A stretch of DNA of 64,000 nt from Cunninghamia lanceolata (lineage: Eukaryota > Streptophyta > Pinopsida > Cupressales > Cupressaceae), in NCBI GenBank assembly GCA_027924645.1, contig BSBN01000293.1:8518501-8582500 (forward strand). The letters are read 5' to 3'. Every line of letters starts with the position of its first letter. Positions within the stretch are counted from its first letter, which is position 1. Shown here in pieces: positions 12,744-24,163 of this stretch. The notes beneath the pieces were generated by a model. The model saw only the letters and a list, made by a program, of their open reading frames with translations. It was not told the origin of the DNA and ran no database searches. The translations under genes and the position numbers were made by a program.

Positions 12744-13056
12744 GGGTAAGTGTAAAAAGTTGGGAGGCCAAAAAGTGCCCAACTTTTTTTCAAAAAATTA
12801 AGCAATAATGCGAGCGCTTTATAACGCGCTCGTGTTATGGTTTGTTGATGATGACCCTAAGGCTTGGAAAACCTAAGGCATAATGTACTCGCATTATAAC
12901 ATGAGTGCATTATGTTTAACTATATATAAAAAAGAGCATTTCTGCTCATTCATTCATTTTATTCTTTCTACACCCACAACCTACAAACCCTAAGGAGCAT
13001 GCTCACATTTTTGAAGGGAAAATTCAACACCAAAATCTTGCCGATTCATCACCAAA
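12744..13056 (+). mobile_element. Family F element, copy A: terminal region, inverted-repeat box and promoter
   Basis: Starts GGGTAAGTGTAAAAAGTTGG, the same terminus as the copies at 35,456 (minus), 38,862 and 44,245. It then has GGCCAAAAAGTG, also shared. At 12,805-12,836 lies an imperfect inverted repeat (ATAATGCGAGCG against ATAACACGAGCG). A second one lies near 12,880-12,914 (ATAATG and CATTAT words). A TATA box follows at 12,921. The central part present in copies B and C is missing here. The far end was not found. Confidence 0.6.
12921..12930 (+). promoter_or_regulatory. TATA box upstream of split gene
   Basis: TATATATAAA, about 130 bp before the candidate start codon at 13,057 and directly after the inverted-repeat box. 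The spacing suits a plant core promoter with a leader of roughly 100 bases. Confidence 0.5.
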
Positions 13057-15810
13057 ATGCCGCCATGACGTCGAGAAAGCCAAAGGAGTGAGTTTATTTG
13101 TTTTTTTGTCTGAATTTGTTTCTAAATAGGTAGGTTTAAGTTGATTTTTGATGTAAATTTCCTTAATTGACAGGAAATGTTAATGCACCTCCTCCTCCTC
13201 CTCCTGAAAATCCACAAAATCCTAAATCCCCTGAACAGGAAGTACCTACCGACAAACAACTTGAACAACAAACTCCTCCATCCAATCCTTGGCATGCCCC
13301 TGGAACACAAGAAAATCTACTCAGGCAAATTGGAAGCAATAAAAATGAAATTGAAGACATAATTGCAAGGTTGAAAGATCCTTCGACTTCAGCCTTGCAT
13401 AGATCCACACTTGCTCAATCTCTTGAATCTATGTTATCAAATGTAGATTCAATTAGCAAGTAAATATCTAGTTGGTTAGAAAAGAGGAGAGAATTTAGAG
13501 AGTATTATGTAGACAAGCTATTGTATGAAGAAGTAAAAAGGTTGCAAATTATAAAATTAGACTTGTGTTCCATTTTCACAAATCCATGAACAAATCAACC
13601 TCCACCCATTACATGCAAAAGGTTCCCTATCCATTGGTGCAACAACCAAGCGATAAGGGACAATTTTGGGTAGAGGTGGTGGGTGGTTTTTGACCATCCT
13701 CCATGCAACAATAATGAGGTCCTATAATACTTTTTAAGGAAACTCTATTGTGAGTTTGTCCTCAATAAATTACCAAACTATTTTGATATGTAGGAGTTTC
13801 AGGGTAGAGTTGGGGGGTCAGCACGAGATAGACTAAGGGCACGTGTTGACCCACAATGGCCAGTGAGATGAGTAGTCAGAGACCAGCCCATAAGCATGTG
13901 TCTATCCCTTCCATTGTGAAGGAGAGTATTGAGTTTGAGACACTTCAGTCCATTAGTGCCGTGACCCAGAGCATCATAGAGCATGCCAGTCCTATAGCAC
14001 AATGTGGGTTGGGGGATAGTGCATGGAGTAGGGTTCCACCCCATACTTGTCAGACTTGCGGGTCAGCCTGTGGTTATGACCCCATGGATAGTTAGGATGC
14101 AGGTACGCATGCTACATCTGCAGCTAAGGAGATGGTGATTATAGATAATCTCATGAGTGAGACTTTCGGCCTTGATACTCAGCTAAATGTTAGCAAGTTC
14201 ATTGAATTTAATTTATTAAATTTCATTTTTGAAATGCAAGATTAACTAATTTAGTTTGATGATTTTGATAAAATTTTAGGGTCATAACATTGATGCAGTT
14301 CTTAGCAATACTTACTCCACCTGCATTTTACACTACGACATCTAGTGTCGGGGTATGTAACTAGTAAACAATTATAAATATTACGTGTGAATAGCATTGT
14401 TATATGAATGGTATTCTAATATCTAATTTTGGATATTGAATAGGTTAATCTTGGAGATTTCATGGCAACACCTACTAGTGGTGGTGTAGTTCAAAGCTTC
14501 ACTGAGGTAATAAAATAAATAGTTTAACTAATGAATTGTACTTACTAGATTTTTGTATTTTATATTCATATCATTGATTACATTGCATTACATATCTTTC
14601 AAACTCAAAGCATTATTAGACATTGCATAACTAATATCTAGATGTTGATAGATGACAAAATTTCAATTACAATATAGTTAAATTTTAAAAAATGCGTCAA
14701 AGAAATGTGCTCTCATGGAATGCCATGAGAAGCAGATGCATAGACAAGGACATCACCATGAGACCACTTTTCTTTGAGGTATCTTTTCAAATAGTTCATT
14801 GCCTTGTCTATGCTACCACATTTTCCATACATGTCTATCAAAGCTTGTTGACCCCCTCCACACTATTCTTCAACAAATTCTCTCTAATAATCTCATCCAA
14901 TTATGACCAATTAGACCCCAAGACATGACACAAGAGAGGGGCATTAGCATATGACATCTTATATAGCATATGATTGACTTGAACATCATCTAGGTTTTAG
15001 GTATTAATTATGGGGGCAACAAGTCACCCCTAACCAAAACCTTCAAATCTACACTAACCCTTTTCCCTACAAACTTATGTCAATCCTATTGGCCCAATTT
15101 CTTCCATCCCTACATCTATAAGAAAGAGCTATCGTATATCACCAAGAGAGCAACATCTTCACTGTGATTATGTGTATTATGTGTCTAGTTGTATCATAGT
15201 GATGCATTGGTGATAATGAATATCATAGTGTGCTTTATTGTTGTACTTCCATGTTTAGGTGAACGTGTGTGTATGTTAGGAACCATGACTTGCATCACTA
15301 TTCTAGTTTCCTAATTGAATAATGTTGTTTTTATTTTTAGATGATGCAGGCTGTAGATACACCTCCCTAAGTTCATAGGGAAATGGAGCATGGTGTGTCC
15401 ACTGTGATTCATAGCTCCATGCCATTGATGGGGGTATGAGGCAGATTAATAAATTTTAAGTTACATTCATTGTTATAGTTGTTTATTTTTTAAAAATCAA
15501 ATGATTATTGATTTTAAGTTTAATTTCTATCTAGATGGTTTCTATAGGAGAAGACATCACCACATCCTAATCCTACTACTAAGGCAAATGAGGAGACAGA
15601 TTATATGGTAGTAGTAAGTGATTATTTTGTTAAATCTTTCATTTTTTATAACATGTAATTTCTATATATTAATGTCTATACTTTTTATTGTAATATCTAT
15701 ACATCCACAAAAAACTAAACAGGAGTAGCCCTCGGGTTTGTAATAGACCACCCTCATACACGTTTTCATCCTCCCGAAGATCAAAGGCTGCTCGTGATCT
15801 ATTCCCTTAA
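13057..15810 (+). pseudogene. Decayed multi-exon gene starting MPP, unknown function
   Basis: I do not recognise this protein. Exon 1 (13,057-13,087) reads MPP, TGA, RRESQR. It joins exon 2 at 13,174 in phase: GT donor 13,088, AG acceptor 13,173. Exon 2 opens with NVNAPPPPPPENP, a proline run, and continues through SWLEKRREFREYYVDKLLYE. It carries stops that look like C-to-T changes and a frameshift near 13,856, then MASEMSSQRPAHKH... with a CxxCxxxC-like TCQTCGSAC. Further candidate exons with GT-AG ends are 14,280-14,352, 14,444-14,506, 15,341-15,433 (one TAA) and 15,548-15,613. From the end of the first of these they keep phase 0 throughout. A last exon from 15,723 ends SRRSKAARDLFP, stop, but needs a one-base shift. 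The exon 2 end is unresolved. It lies behind the family F promoter, so it may be that element's gene. Confidence 0.5.
14703..14995 (-). pseudogene. Pentatricopeptide-repeat (PPR) gene fragment
   Basis: On the minus strand from about 14,858 to 14,703 one frame reads GQQALIDMYGKCGSIDKAMN..., ending in HGIP and a stop. ALIDMYGKCGSIDKAM is a textbook land-plant PPR (PLS-class) repeat phrase. One base off-frame upstream is MSYANAPLLCHVLGSNWS and LDEIIRENLLKNSV, probably the same fragment after an indel. PPR proteins bind organelle RNA. This piece is far too short to act. It sits inside the 14,507-15,340 intron of the split pseudogene, in the opposite orientation. It could be a captured or inserted retro-fragment. 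Confidence 0.55.
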
Positions 15811-15839
15811 CCGAATAGAGGGGAAGGAATGCTTATTGG

Positions 15840-16005
15840 GGTCCTTTGTTGTATACCTATATGGAATTTGTGGATATATATTTTGTATTGCATATAGGAG
15901 ACATTGTATGCCTATATGGCTATTTTGTATATATGTTATACTTATATCGACATATATTGATGTATGCCTATATGGATATTTTGTTAATACAAATCATTTT
16001 TATTG
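15840..16005 (+). repeat. Degenerate minisatellite, CCTATATGGA unit
   Basis: GTAT(A/G)CCTATATGG recurs at about 15,853, 15,906 and 15,962, each followed by (A/C)TATTTTG-like text, giving a period of roughly 53-56 bp. The overlapping hydrophobic open frames here are a by-product of this repeat. Confidence 0.6.
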
Positions 16006-16605
16006 ATGGCATCCATATTTGCATTATAAATCCATGTTTCAATGGATATTAGTAGATGATTACTTCAAATATTTAAAGTCCAATTGTATTACATAGGATG
16101 TTTGTTGATCCAATAAGCTAGCTATTGTTATTCAAGTATCACCTAATCCTCATTCTCAAACTAAAAGATAAAAGTTGTATTTAAAATAAAAATGAATCAT
16201 CATGTTGAATAGAAAATATTCATATTCTTTATGAGTTGCTCAATTGAAAATATTCAAATGAGTATGCTGATCCATATTCTTTATGAGTTGTTCAATTGAA
16301 AATATTTCTTAATTTCTTGTTATTATACCATATTGGGATGCAAAGAGTATGTTTGTTGTTTTGAATAAGATAGTCAAAATCATATGCTTATGAGCACCTG
16401 ATGACCATTGTGGTTATTAAATGTAATTCCTCTTGCATATAAGGAAAGGTTATGAGAGTACATTGAGTCTTACCTAATTTTAGTATGCAACATAACATTG
16501 GGGCTATGGGCTTCCATAAGTCATCAAAAATTAGGGTTCAAGGTTGTCATTGAAGTCAAAGGGTCAAGGTTGTATGTCATTGATGTCAAGGTTGATGCCA
16601 TGATG
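16006..16605. other. No gene recognised
   Basis: AT-rich. Two near-copies of ATATTCATATTCTTTATGAG lie around 16,215 and 16,265. Nothing else is supported. Confidence 0.4.
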
Positions 16606-17852
16606 TGTTAGATTCAGGACAGACAACTGAGAGGGGGGGGTGAATTAGTTGTAAAAACTTTCTTCCAATTAAACACTTAAATCCTCTTTGTGATTTAGCA
16701 GCATATTAGTAAATCAATCATGGAAACATAATGCATTAAACCAAGAGCAGAAACACATCAACACATAAGACACCAAGATTTTGATGTGGAAAACCTGGTT
16801 AAGGGAAAAACCATGGGATGATTAACCCAAGATTGTATTCTTCATTAGAAGAATAGAAAGAATAAAATGGCACATGCCAATTAGGGATCACTGCCCAAGC
16901 ACACTGCTCACAAGAGGCCCGCTGCCTACAAGAGACACACTATCTACAAAATAATAAGTATCACATACTTGAACTGGAGAATAACATATTCACCATGCTT
17001 GAATCAGTTCCATTTAAGCCTAAAACTTCTGCTCTACCTTTCACTCTCTTCCTTGCTACCACACACTCATCTTCACAAGACACTTTGAAATGACTTTACA
17101 ACTCTTTATTTATACAAGACATTGACTTAGGAATAATCATCTAAGTCGGAAAACATCTACAAGAACATCCGCAAGATGTGTAATTCATCCGGTCGGCCAA
17201 ACTTAGGAAGAACACCATCATCCAGAAGTTATTCTTCAATTACGAGCTCAAATTCTAATGCAAAAAAACAACACAAACTGGACATGATCCAAAGACCTCT
17301 ACAAGATTGCCTAAATTACCAAGAGCATCCACACTTCATCTGCTTACTAAAATCCTTATCTCCTTCATTCGAAACCTCAAGAACATAGTTTGTCATCATT
17401 GTCACAATAGAATAGATTCTTACGGACCTCCAGACCACTAACCAATTGATTTATCACTTCTCATGGATTTCCTAAACACTCCACTAAATCTGCAAAATAG
17501 GAAATTACATTTCTGGATCCCACTAGACCTATCTGTGTCACTTTGTCACCTCTGAACACTTGCCAGAATTGGTTTAACTTGAGCGGCCACAACTTCTTCA
17601 GATCTTCATGTGGACCTCTAAAATCTTTACTGGATCATATTAAGACTCATATCTATAAACCCTTTGAACCGCATCCTCTGATAGTCATCTTATCTTGGAT
17701 ATTTACCTTACTGTCTTCACTATTGTTCTATGTTCCTGATATGACTAATTTTCTCAATATCCTCAGCACATAGCTCATCCAATCCTTATCATCAATGCAA
17801 CAGGAGTATGTTGACATCAATGACAACACCAGTTAGGCCCATACTTGCAACA
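16606..17852 (-). mobile_element. Solo LTR with 5-bp target duplication
   Basis: Plus-strand ends are TGTTAGATTCAGG...ACTTGCAACA, so TG...CA on either strand. TGATG flanks both sides (16,601-16,605 and 17,853-17,857). It is related to the LTR at 60,232-61,757: both carry GACAACT(G/A)AGAGGGGGG near the left end, a GTGGAAAACC...GGGAAAAACCATGG segment about 180 bp in, and CATACTTGCAA at the right end. That relative has a polypurine tract showing the coding strand is minus, so this copy is also drawn minus. No internal region remains: a solo LTR made by LTR-LTR recombination. Confidence 0.75.
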
Positions 17853-17904
17853 TGATGTTGATAAGGTGATACAGTGATTCAAGGTAGGTGATGGTCATGA
17901 GGTG

Positions 17905-18130
17905 CATGATGTTGTGAATATAGTTTTCATGATAAGGTCTCTTAGTTCATGTTGATGTTGCACAAGATAAACATGGTTCATATGATACAAGGTTCATGTT
18001 CATGGTGGATGTGGTTTTGTTCATGCAATGTTTTGTTGTGAATATGGTTTTCTTGATAAGGTCTATCTTGAAAGGTTGATATGATGCAAGGTTCATGTTC
18101 ATGGTGGATGTGGTTTTGTTCATGCAATAA
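17905..18130 (+). repeat. Tandem duplication, about 100-124 bp unit
   Basis: A segment with GTTCATGTTCATGGTGGATG occurs at about 17,981-18,029 and 18,080-18,128 (offset 99), and GTTGTGAATAT(A/G)GTTTTC at 17,911 and 18,035 (offset 124). The minus-strand frame with repeated NKTTSTMNMNL is a product of this duplication. Confidence 0.7.
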
Positions 18131-18808
18131 GAAGTTAGAGAAGACACAAGCTTTCATAATCATAATTTAATGTCATCATCAAGGAGAGTTATATTTATCA
18201 AGAGGAGTCATGAGTTTGATTCGAATGTGAAGTTGTTCATGTCTTAGAACCCTAAGCCTATGATAAGTGTCATACTCTAATGTCTTTCTTCTAATGTCCC
18301 TGAGGTCTCTAAAATATCCTAGATATCTCTTGATGAAAGTTAGAATGTTTAAGTCTTTCTTATAGATAGTTAGGGTTTGCATATTGGGCATTAAACCCTA
18401 AAAAGAATCTACTTTTCTTAAGACTTTAAAACCCTCAATTCCTTGTCATGTGTAAAGTGCACTTTTGTTTTAATTTAATATTGACTTATAATCACAAGTT
18501 ACTATCACCTAATTCAACCTACTAAAGGGTCTTTAATTCATTAGTTCACTGGCCCTTCAACCTAACTCAACCGGCCTCTCCGGTAAACTCTAATAAGCCC
18601 GAGCACAAATCATAATTGAAGGTCATATTTAATTGATATGAGGGCAGGAAAAAAGATTAGAAGGTCAGTATTTAAAAGGAATTTGAAATACAAAGGTCAT
18701 ATCTATGTGGTTGAATTTGATGGGCATGCCTTTATAAAAGGATAAAAGATAGCTTTATGTTGGATATCATGGTATTTGTAGTGTTTACAAATTGAAGACT
18801 AGTTAGTG
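18131..18808. other. No gene recognised
   Basis: AT-rich. A short, comparatively GC-rich phrase, ACCGGCCTCTCCGGT, at about 18,570-18,584 is a near-palindrome. No coding or mobile-element end is supported. Confidence 0.4.
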
Positions 18809-20703
18809 TTTGTAGCTCAGACTATTTTGGCATGTTTGGGTGTGAAATAGGACCATGCATAGCCTAAACATACCCATCTAGATGCATTAGAACTATTAGT
18901 TTGGCCGCACAAGGAGAACAACAAAAGTTACACCCCTTTGCAACTTTACACTACCTCCTTTTGACGATTTGTGGGGCAGTAGAAAACCTTTTGCCATGGG
19001 CAAATGCCTCAGAGATATAAAAAACCAAGAGAGATTATTGTAGAGGGACCCTATGTGATCGTGTTGCCTTAGAAGGAATGTCTCTAAGTGACACAGTTTC
19101 TGAGTAACAACTTGTCAAAGATTGTTGCCTTTTTACACTTTGGACTCTTCAGGGATATTGCCAGTACAATGTAGCTCGAACTGTTTTGACATGTTTGGGT
19201 GAAAAAAAGGACCATTCCTATCTTAAATGTACCCATACTAATGCATTGGAATAGTCAGTTTGGTCACATCAGAAGCAGGATGAAAGTTACACCCCTTTGC
19301 AACTTTACACTACCTGCTTCTGACGATTTTTGAGGTAGCAAAAAACCTTTCACCACGGGAAAACACATCAGAGATATAAAAAAATGAGAGGTTATTGTAG
19401 AGGAACTATACATGATCACATTACCTTAGATGAAATGTTTCTAAGTGAAACAGTTTATGAGTAACATCTCATCAAAGATTGCTGCCTTTTTGCACTTTGG
19501 ACTCTTTAGGGATATCACCAGTACAATGTAGCTCAGACTATTTTGGCATGTTTGGGTACAAAATAGGACCATGCCTAGCCTAAATGTACCCATCCAAATG
19601 TGTTGGAACTGTTAGTTTGGTTGCACAAGTAGAAGAACAAAAGTTACACCCCTTTACAGTTTTACACTACCTCCTCACAATTTTTGGGGTAGTAGAAAAC
19701 CTTTAACCATGGGCAAATGCCTCAGAGATATAAAAAACTAAGAGAGGTTATTGTATAGGTACCCTACATGATCATTTTACCTCAAACAAAATGTCTCTAA
19801 GTGACACAGTTTCTAAATAACATCTTGTCAAAGATTGCTACCTTTTTACACTTTGGACTCTTTAGGGATATCACCGGTACAATGCAGTTTGGATTGTTTT
19901 GGCATGTTTGGGTGAAAAATAGGACCATGCCTAGTGTAAATGTATCCATCCAGACATATTGGAATAGTCAGTTTGGTTACATCAGGAGTAGGATGAAAGT
20001 TACACCCCTTTGCAACTTTACACTACGACATTTTGACAATTTTTTTGGGCAGTAGTAAAACTTTCACCATGGGCAAATGCATCAGAGATATAAAAAAATG
20101 AGAGAGATTATTGTAGAGGGACCCTATGCAATTTTATTTCCTTAGACATAATGTCTCTAAATGATATGGTTTTTGAGTAACATATCGTCAAAGATTGCCA
20201 CCTTTTTCCACTTTGGACTCTTTAGGGAGATCGTCGGTACAATGTAGCTCAGACTATTTCAGCATGTTTAGGTGAAAAAAAAGACCATGCCTAGCCTAAA
20301 TGTACCCATCTAGATGCATTGAAACTATCAGTTTGGCTGCATAAGGAGAAGAACAAAAGTTACACCCCTTTGCAACTTTACACTACCACCTTCTAACGAT
20401 TTTTGGGGCAACAGAAAACTTTTCACCACGGGCAAACACCTAAGAGATATAAAAAACTAAGAGAGGTTATTGTAGAGGAACACTACATACTCGTGTTTCC
20501 TTAGATGAAATGTTTCTAAGTGACATGGTTTCTAAGTAATAGCTCATCAAAAATTGCTGCCTTTTTGCACTTTGACACTTTAGGGATATCGCCGATACAA
20601 TGTAGCTTAGACTGTTTTGGCATGTTTGGGTGCAAAATAGGACCATGCCTAGCCCAAATGTACCCATCTAGATGTGTTGGAATTGTTAGTTTAGTTGTAT
20701 TAG
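18809..20703 (+). repeat. ~357 bp satellite, 5-6 monomers in alternating A/B order
   Basis: The phrase GTAGCTCAGACT(A/G)TTTTGGC or a variant recurs at 18,811, 19,171, 19,529, 19,883, 20,244 and 20,600, giving spacings of 360, 358, 354, 361 and 356. Each monomer contains AAAGTTACACCCCTTT and CAGAGATATAAAAAA. Monomers 1, 3 and 5 share GAAC(T)-type text followed by GCA(C/T)AAG...AACAAAAG and AAAAAAC(C/T)AAGAGAG. Monomers 2 and 4 share GGAATAGTCAGTTTGG, ACATCAG(A/G)AG and AAAAAAATGAGAG. The sixth monomer is cut off at about 20,703. No protein-coding signal. Confidence 0.88.
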
Positions 20704-21050
20704 GACCGAGACACCAAAAATGCAAAAATGCAAAAGTTGCTTTGTGCAACTTCATAACATTGACACTTTTTTGCAACAAGACTCAAAAACTCAAATTGAC
20801 TCAAAAACATATGAAATGGTCTTAAAAGACCTTATTACATATAATTGACTCAATCAAAACAAAATTTCACGTTTTGACCCCTCTTGGAGGCATGACAACC
20901 TAGGTGCCCCTACACCATGAGGACACTGAAGTCGATCAAGTTTTCCTTTTAAGAAAAAAAAGCTTCCCTTAGCTTCAAGAAATATAAATGTTCTATACTG
21001 ACAAGACCAACCATGTGAATGTGGAAGCTCATGTGGTCTCACCTAAGACT
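20704..21050. other. No gene recognised
   Basis: Immediately after the satellite there is a short run of AAAAATGC repeats and several ACTCAAAAACTC phrases. Nothing else is identifiable. Confidence 0.4.
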
Positions 21051-21288
21051 AAGACGCATGTATTTTAGTAGACGTAGGACACCTAAGACACCTATTGTAT
21101 AGTATGTATCTAGATTTTATAGACATAGTAGACCTAAGACACCTAGTCTTTATAACTTATCATAGTTTAGACCTAAGTCACCTAGACACCCAAATTATAG
21201 TTCTACCTAAAAAACCTATTATGGTAGACCTAGTTGACATATAGTACCTACCTAAGACATCTAGATTAAATTATAGAAGACACCTAGA
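21051..21288 (+). repeat. Degenerate minisatellite, AGACCTAAGACACCTAG
   Basis: Variants of TAGACCTAAGACACCTAG recur about every 20-45 bases (for example near 21,075, 21,130, 21,170 and 21,255). The run ends at the stop codon of the transposase pseudogene, so it lies in that gene's 3' flank. Confidence 0.6.
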
Positions 21289-24163
21289 TCATTCTAGATT
21301 ATAACAAATTCTAGTCTCTAGATAGGTCATTGATATATAGTATCTACCACTCTTATGTGGGTACCTTCTAAGCCATATTCCAATAACAACCACTAAGCCT
21401 ATAGGGTATTCGATGTTTTCTCCATCTGTAACTGGGGCCTCTAATTTCTTTTTGGCCTCAACACAATGACACAAGTAATAATTTGTTCCCTCTTCATTAT
21501 CTTCATCTGTAATAACTACATATACATGCCCTACATTGATATGTGTAGCAAATTAGATGAAATTAGTCAACATTACAAAAACACTACAAAGTAAGATAAC
21601 ATTAGGAATTTCAAAAACTATGCAAATAGATATATTACCTGGTTGAACTAGATCAGATGTGTGGTCAAAGTCAACTGATGATTCCATCTATGTTAGTTCC
21701 AGTACCGTCAGGGGTCGATACATGTCAAGTGGGCTAAGATAACTTAACTGCCATTTGTCAACCCACTCCTTTGACTCACACTCATCCAAGGCTTGAATTG
21801 TATAGGAAGAACAAAAGCATGACATCTTTCATGTATGGATACTCCATGAACCTACAATTGAGCTTCTGAAAGAGTGCATCTCACTTGATCCTGTCAGTGT
21901 AGAACAATCCTCATATGGTGCAATGTTAGTATCATCTATCAATCAAAAAAATCTACAAACTGAAGACTTACCTTCATTAACTAGACCCATGGAAGTACTA
22001 CACCACTTGACAATTGATTTTGCATATGTCAACTTTGCATTATCTTTATACTTTAACTCTTCTTGTGCTATGGCTCTTTTGATACATGCTCCTACACCAT
22101 CATGCTCCCCCTTTCCATGCCTGGCCTCACAAAAGTTCCACATATGTTGAACACCTATAAAATTATGCCTCTTGCTTAGTAAATAGAAATTCTGTGAGTT
22201 CTTGAATTGTGACACACAGTTATCTGACCATATGATATGCTAATTGAATGATATGCCCCTTCTAGCCAAATCATTGTAGAACACCTGAAAGCAACCTTGC
22301 ACAAACTCCATAGAATGCATCTTTTTGTCATTGTCTATACTATCATTCACATGAATGAATACGATGTGCACAAATATTGAAACATGTGTGGAGTTGTAAT
22401 ATTGTGATTGCACCTCACGCTGTGGCTATAGACTGTAGTTTTATGCAAATTCAATGACTAAAACAATGCTACCAACTAGAAATGTCTCCTTGCATAACTT
22501 GAATTGGAAGTCCAACCATTAAGCCCTATGGGCATGTCTTGCATACTCATACACTATGTTATCATGAAATATAGGCATAAACTAATACACTGGAATCTTT
22601 TCAATAACCAATTCACACCTCTTTGTTTCTTTACTATCTTTTGTATTGTATGCCAATGTTTTATACTTGTTGAACTCTACTAGTTCATTTCCAACTGCAT
22701 GTGTTCTTTCCATATGTTCACATATTGGCATATGTTGCAAGCCACCGTAATGCTAACATGTGCCATCCAAGCAAAATTTCCTATAGAATATTTGACCTTC
22801 CACTCTTTCACATAAAATTCTTGATATGAAGTCTCTTGAAGATGTTTGTGGGGCACATATGCCACAACCCTACAAAACATTGTTAGTATGAAAATCTAAA
22901 CATATAGACCAATAAACATCAAAATGGTTAGAAAATTCAATATGTAATCTACAACGAAAAGTAGTGAGTGTGTGATTTATCTTGACATAGAAAGGTTTTA
23001 GCATTTCAAAATATCTTTGACAAATTTTAATTTGAGGATACTTCTCTAGAAATTTACCAAAAAAAATGTTTGAGTCATATCCAAAACATGCATTGGATGT
23101 GGCTTACGGTTTTGACTACCAATTCTCCTTCTTACCACATCCCTTTGATTCAGAGATACCCTTGTGTAATTCTTACGAAAGTCTTGAATTAGTGATCTCA
23201 ATGCTTCAACAATTGGTTTATCTTTTCATCGTAGTCTCCCCGAGAATGCCCATAATTCATTGGCATTAGTGTCCTCAATTCTTTGGCATCTTCCTATTAA
23301 TTCTTAATGCTTAACTCATCTTTCTAATGAGATGAACTTTCCTCATTTGACTACTTACTATATTTGATGTAATCACACGCCATGTTGCATTACTATCTTT
23401 TGTACGTGAGGTGTTACCCACACTCTCATATGTACTCATTAGATTCTTGACAATAGATTTTTCACTTGAAGCCTCTGATGTTATCAACCCAAGAATCTTC
23501 ATGATGGACCTATACTTTATACTTCACATCATTTCAAAGAATAGTTGACATCTTGAAATCTCATTTAACTTTTCAAAGAACAATCTCCAAATCTTATGAG
23601 CATATCTTCTACAAGTGCATTTTGGAATCTTACCTTCCATTGGCTACAAAAATAATCTCATCAATATCAATCAAATACTTTGTCTTTCTATGCAAAATTC
23701 TAGGTGGTGTTAAGTTAGGTAAATTCCTCTCAACATTAGGAATTTCATCAATATTTAAATGAGATGGGCTAGATGGCATACCTTCGATCGAAGATGGAAT
23801 AGATGGCATACCTTGAGGTTGAGGTGGGAATGATGGCGTACCTCCTTCATCACATGTGAGTGATGATGTACTCTCAACTTGAAATGCAGTAGATGGTGTC
23901 CCTACATGTTAACTTGTAGTAGAGGACGTGTCTCCAACTATGGTATTTAAATCTCTCATAGCACGAAGTTATTGCATTCATTTTCTTTGTGCCGCCAATA
24001 CCATATCTCTTTGTGACGGTTGTGGTTCCTCTGCAATTGGCATGTCTTCATTTATCATGTCTAATTTCCTCTTCTCATGAAGTTCCCTCATAGCTGCTAC
24101 TTTCTTTGCATTCTTAGCTTCTATCTCTTCCTGTGGTTTAATTCTTGATAGTTTCCTTGACAT
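21289..24163 (-). pseudogene. DDE-type transposase gene, three or more exons, decayed
   Basis: Would cut and rejoin its own element's DNA. Start: MSRKLSRIKPQEEIEAKN at 24,163, with a Lys/Glu-rich N-terminus. Then come degenerate GTPS/GMPS phrases (about 23,900-23,760) and NELWAFSGRL. FLEKYPQIKICQRYFEMLKP follows near 23,050. Next are RKFCLDGTC and CEHMERTHAVGNELVEFNKY (about 22,780-22,660). VIEFA, NYSL, PQREVQSQYYNSTHVSIFV follows near 22,460-22,380. HIIWSDNCVSQFKNS is at about 22,240-22,190, with the likely catalytic Asp in SDNC. CEARHGKGEHDGVGACIKRA is near 22,130. Exon ends: GT donor 21,971, exon 21,639-21,890, last exon 21,289-21,530 with IEYPIGLVVVIGIWLRRYP. All junctions are GT-AG and the frame carries across them. 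Around ten stops make it dead. The superfamily is not certain; a large plant-expanded DDE family is likely. Confidence 0.68.

Noticed and set aside
12805..12840. A replication origin or bacterial-type terminator from the GC-rich inverted repeat
   Set aside because: The context is a TATA box and a spliced gene, the repeat is imperfect, and the same box occurs in dispersed family F copies.
14692..14928. Plus-strand frame beginning MRQRNVLSWNAM, which resembles a PPR phrase
   Set aside because: The minus strand gives a longer and more typical PPR segment over the same bases; both cannot be coding, and the plus frame loses similarity after a dozen residues.
20520..20825. Open frames on both strands within and beyond the last satellite monomer
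   Set aside because: They are frames of the satellite repeat; other monomers break them.
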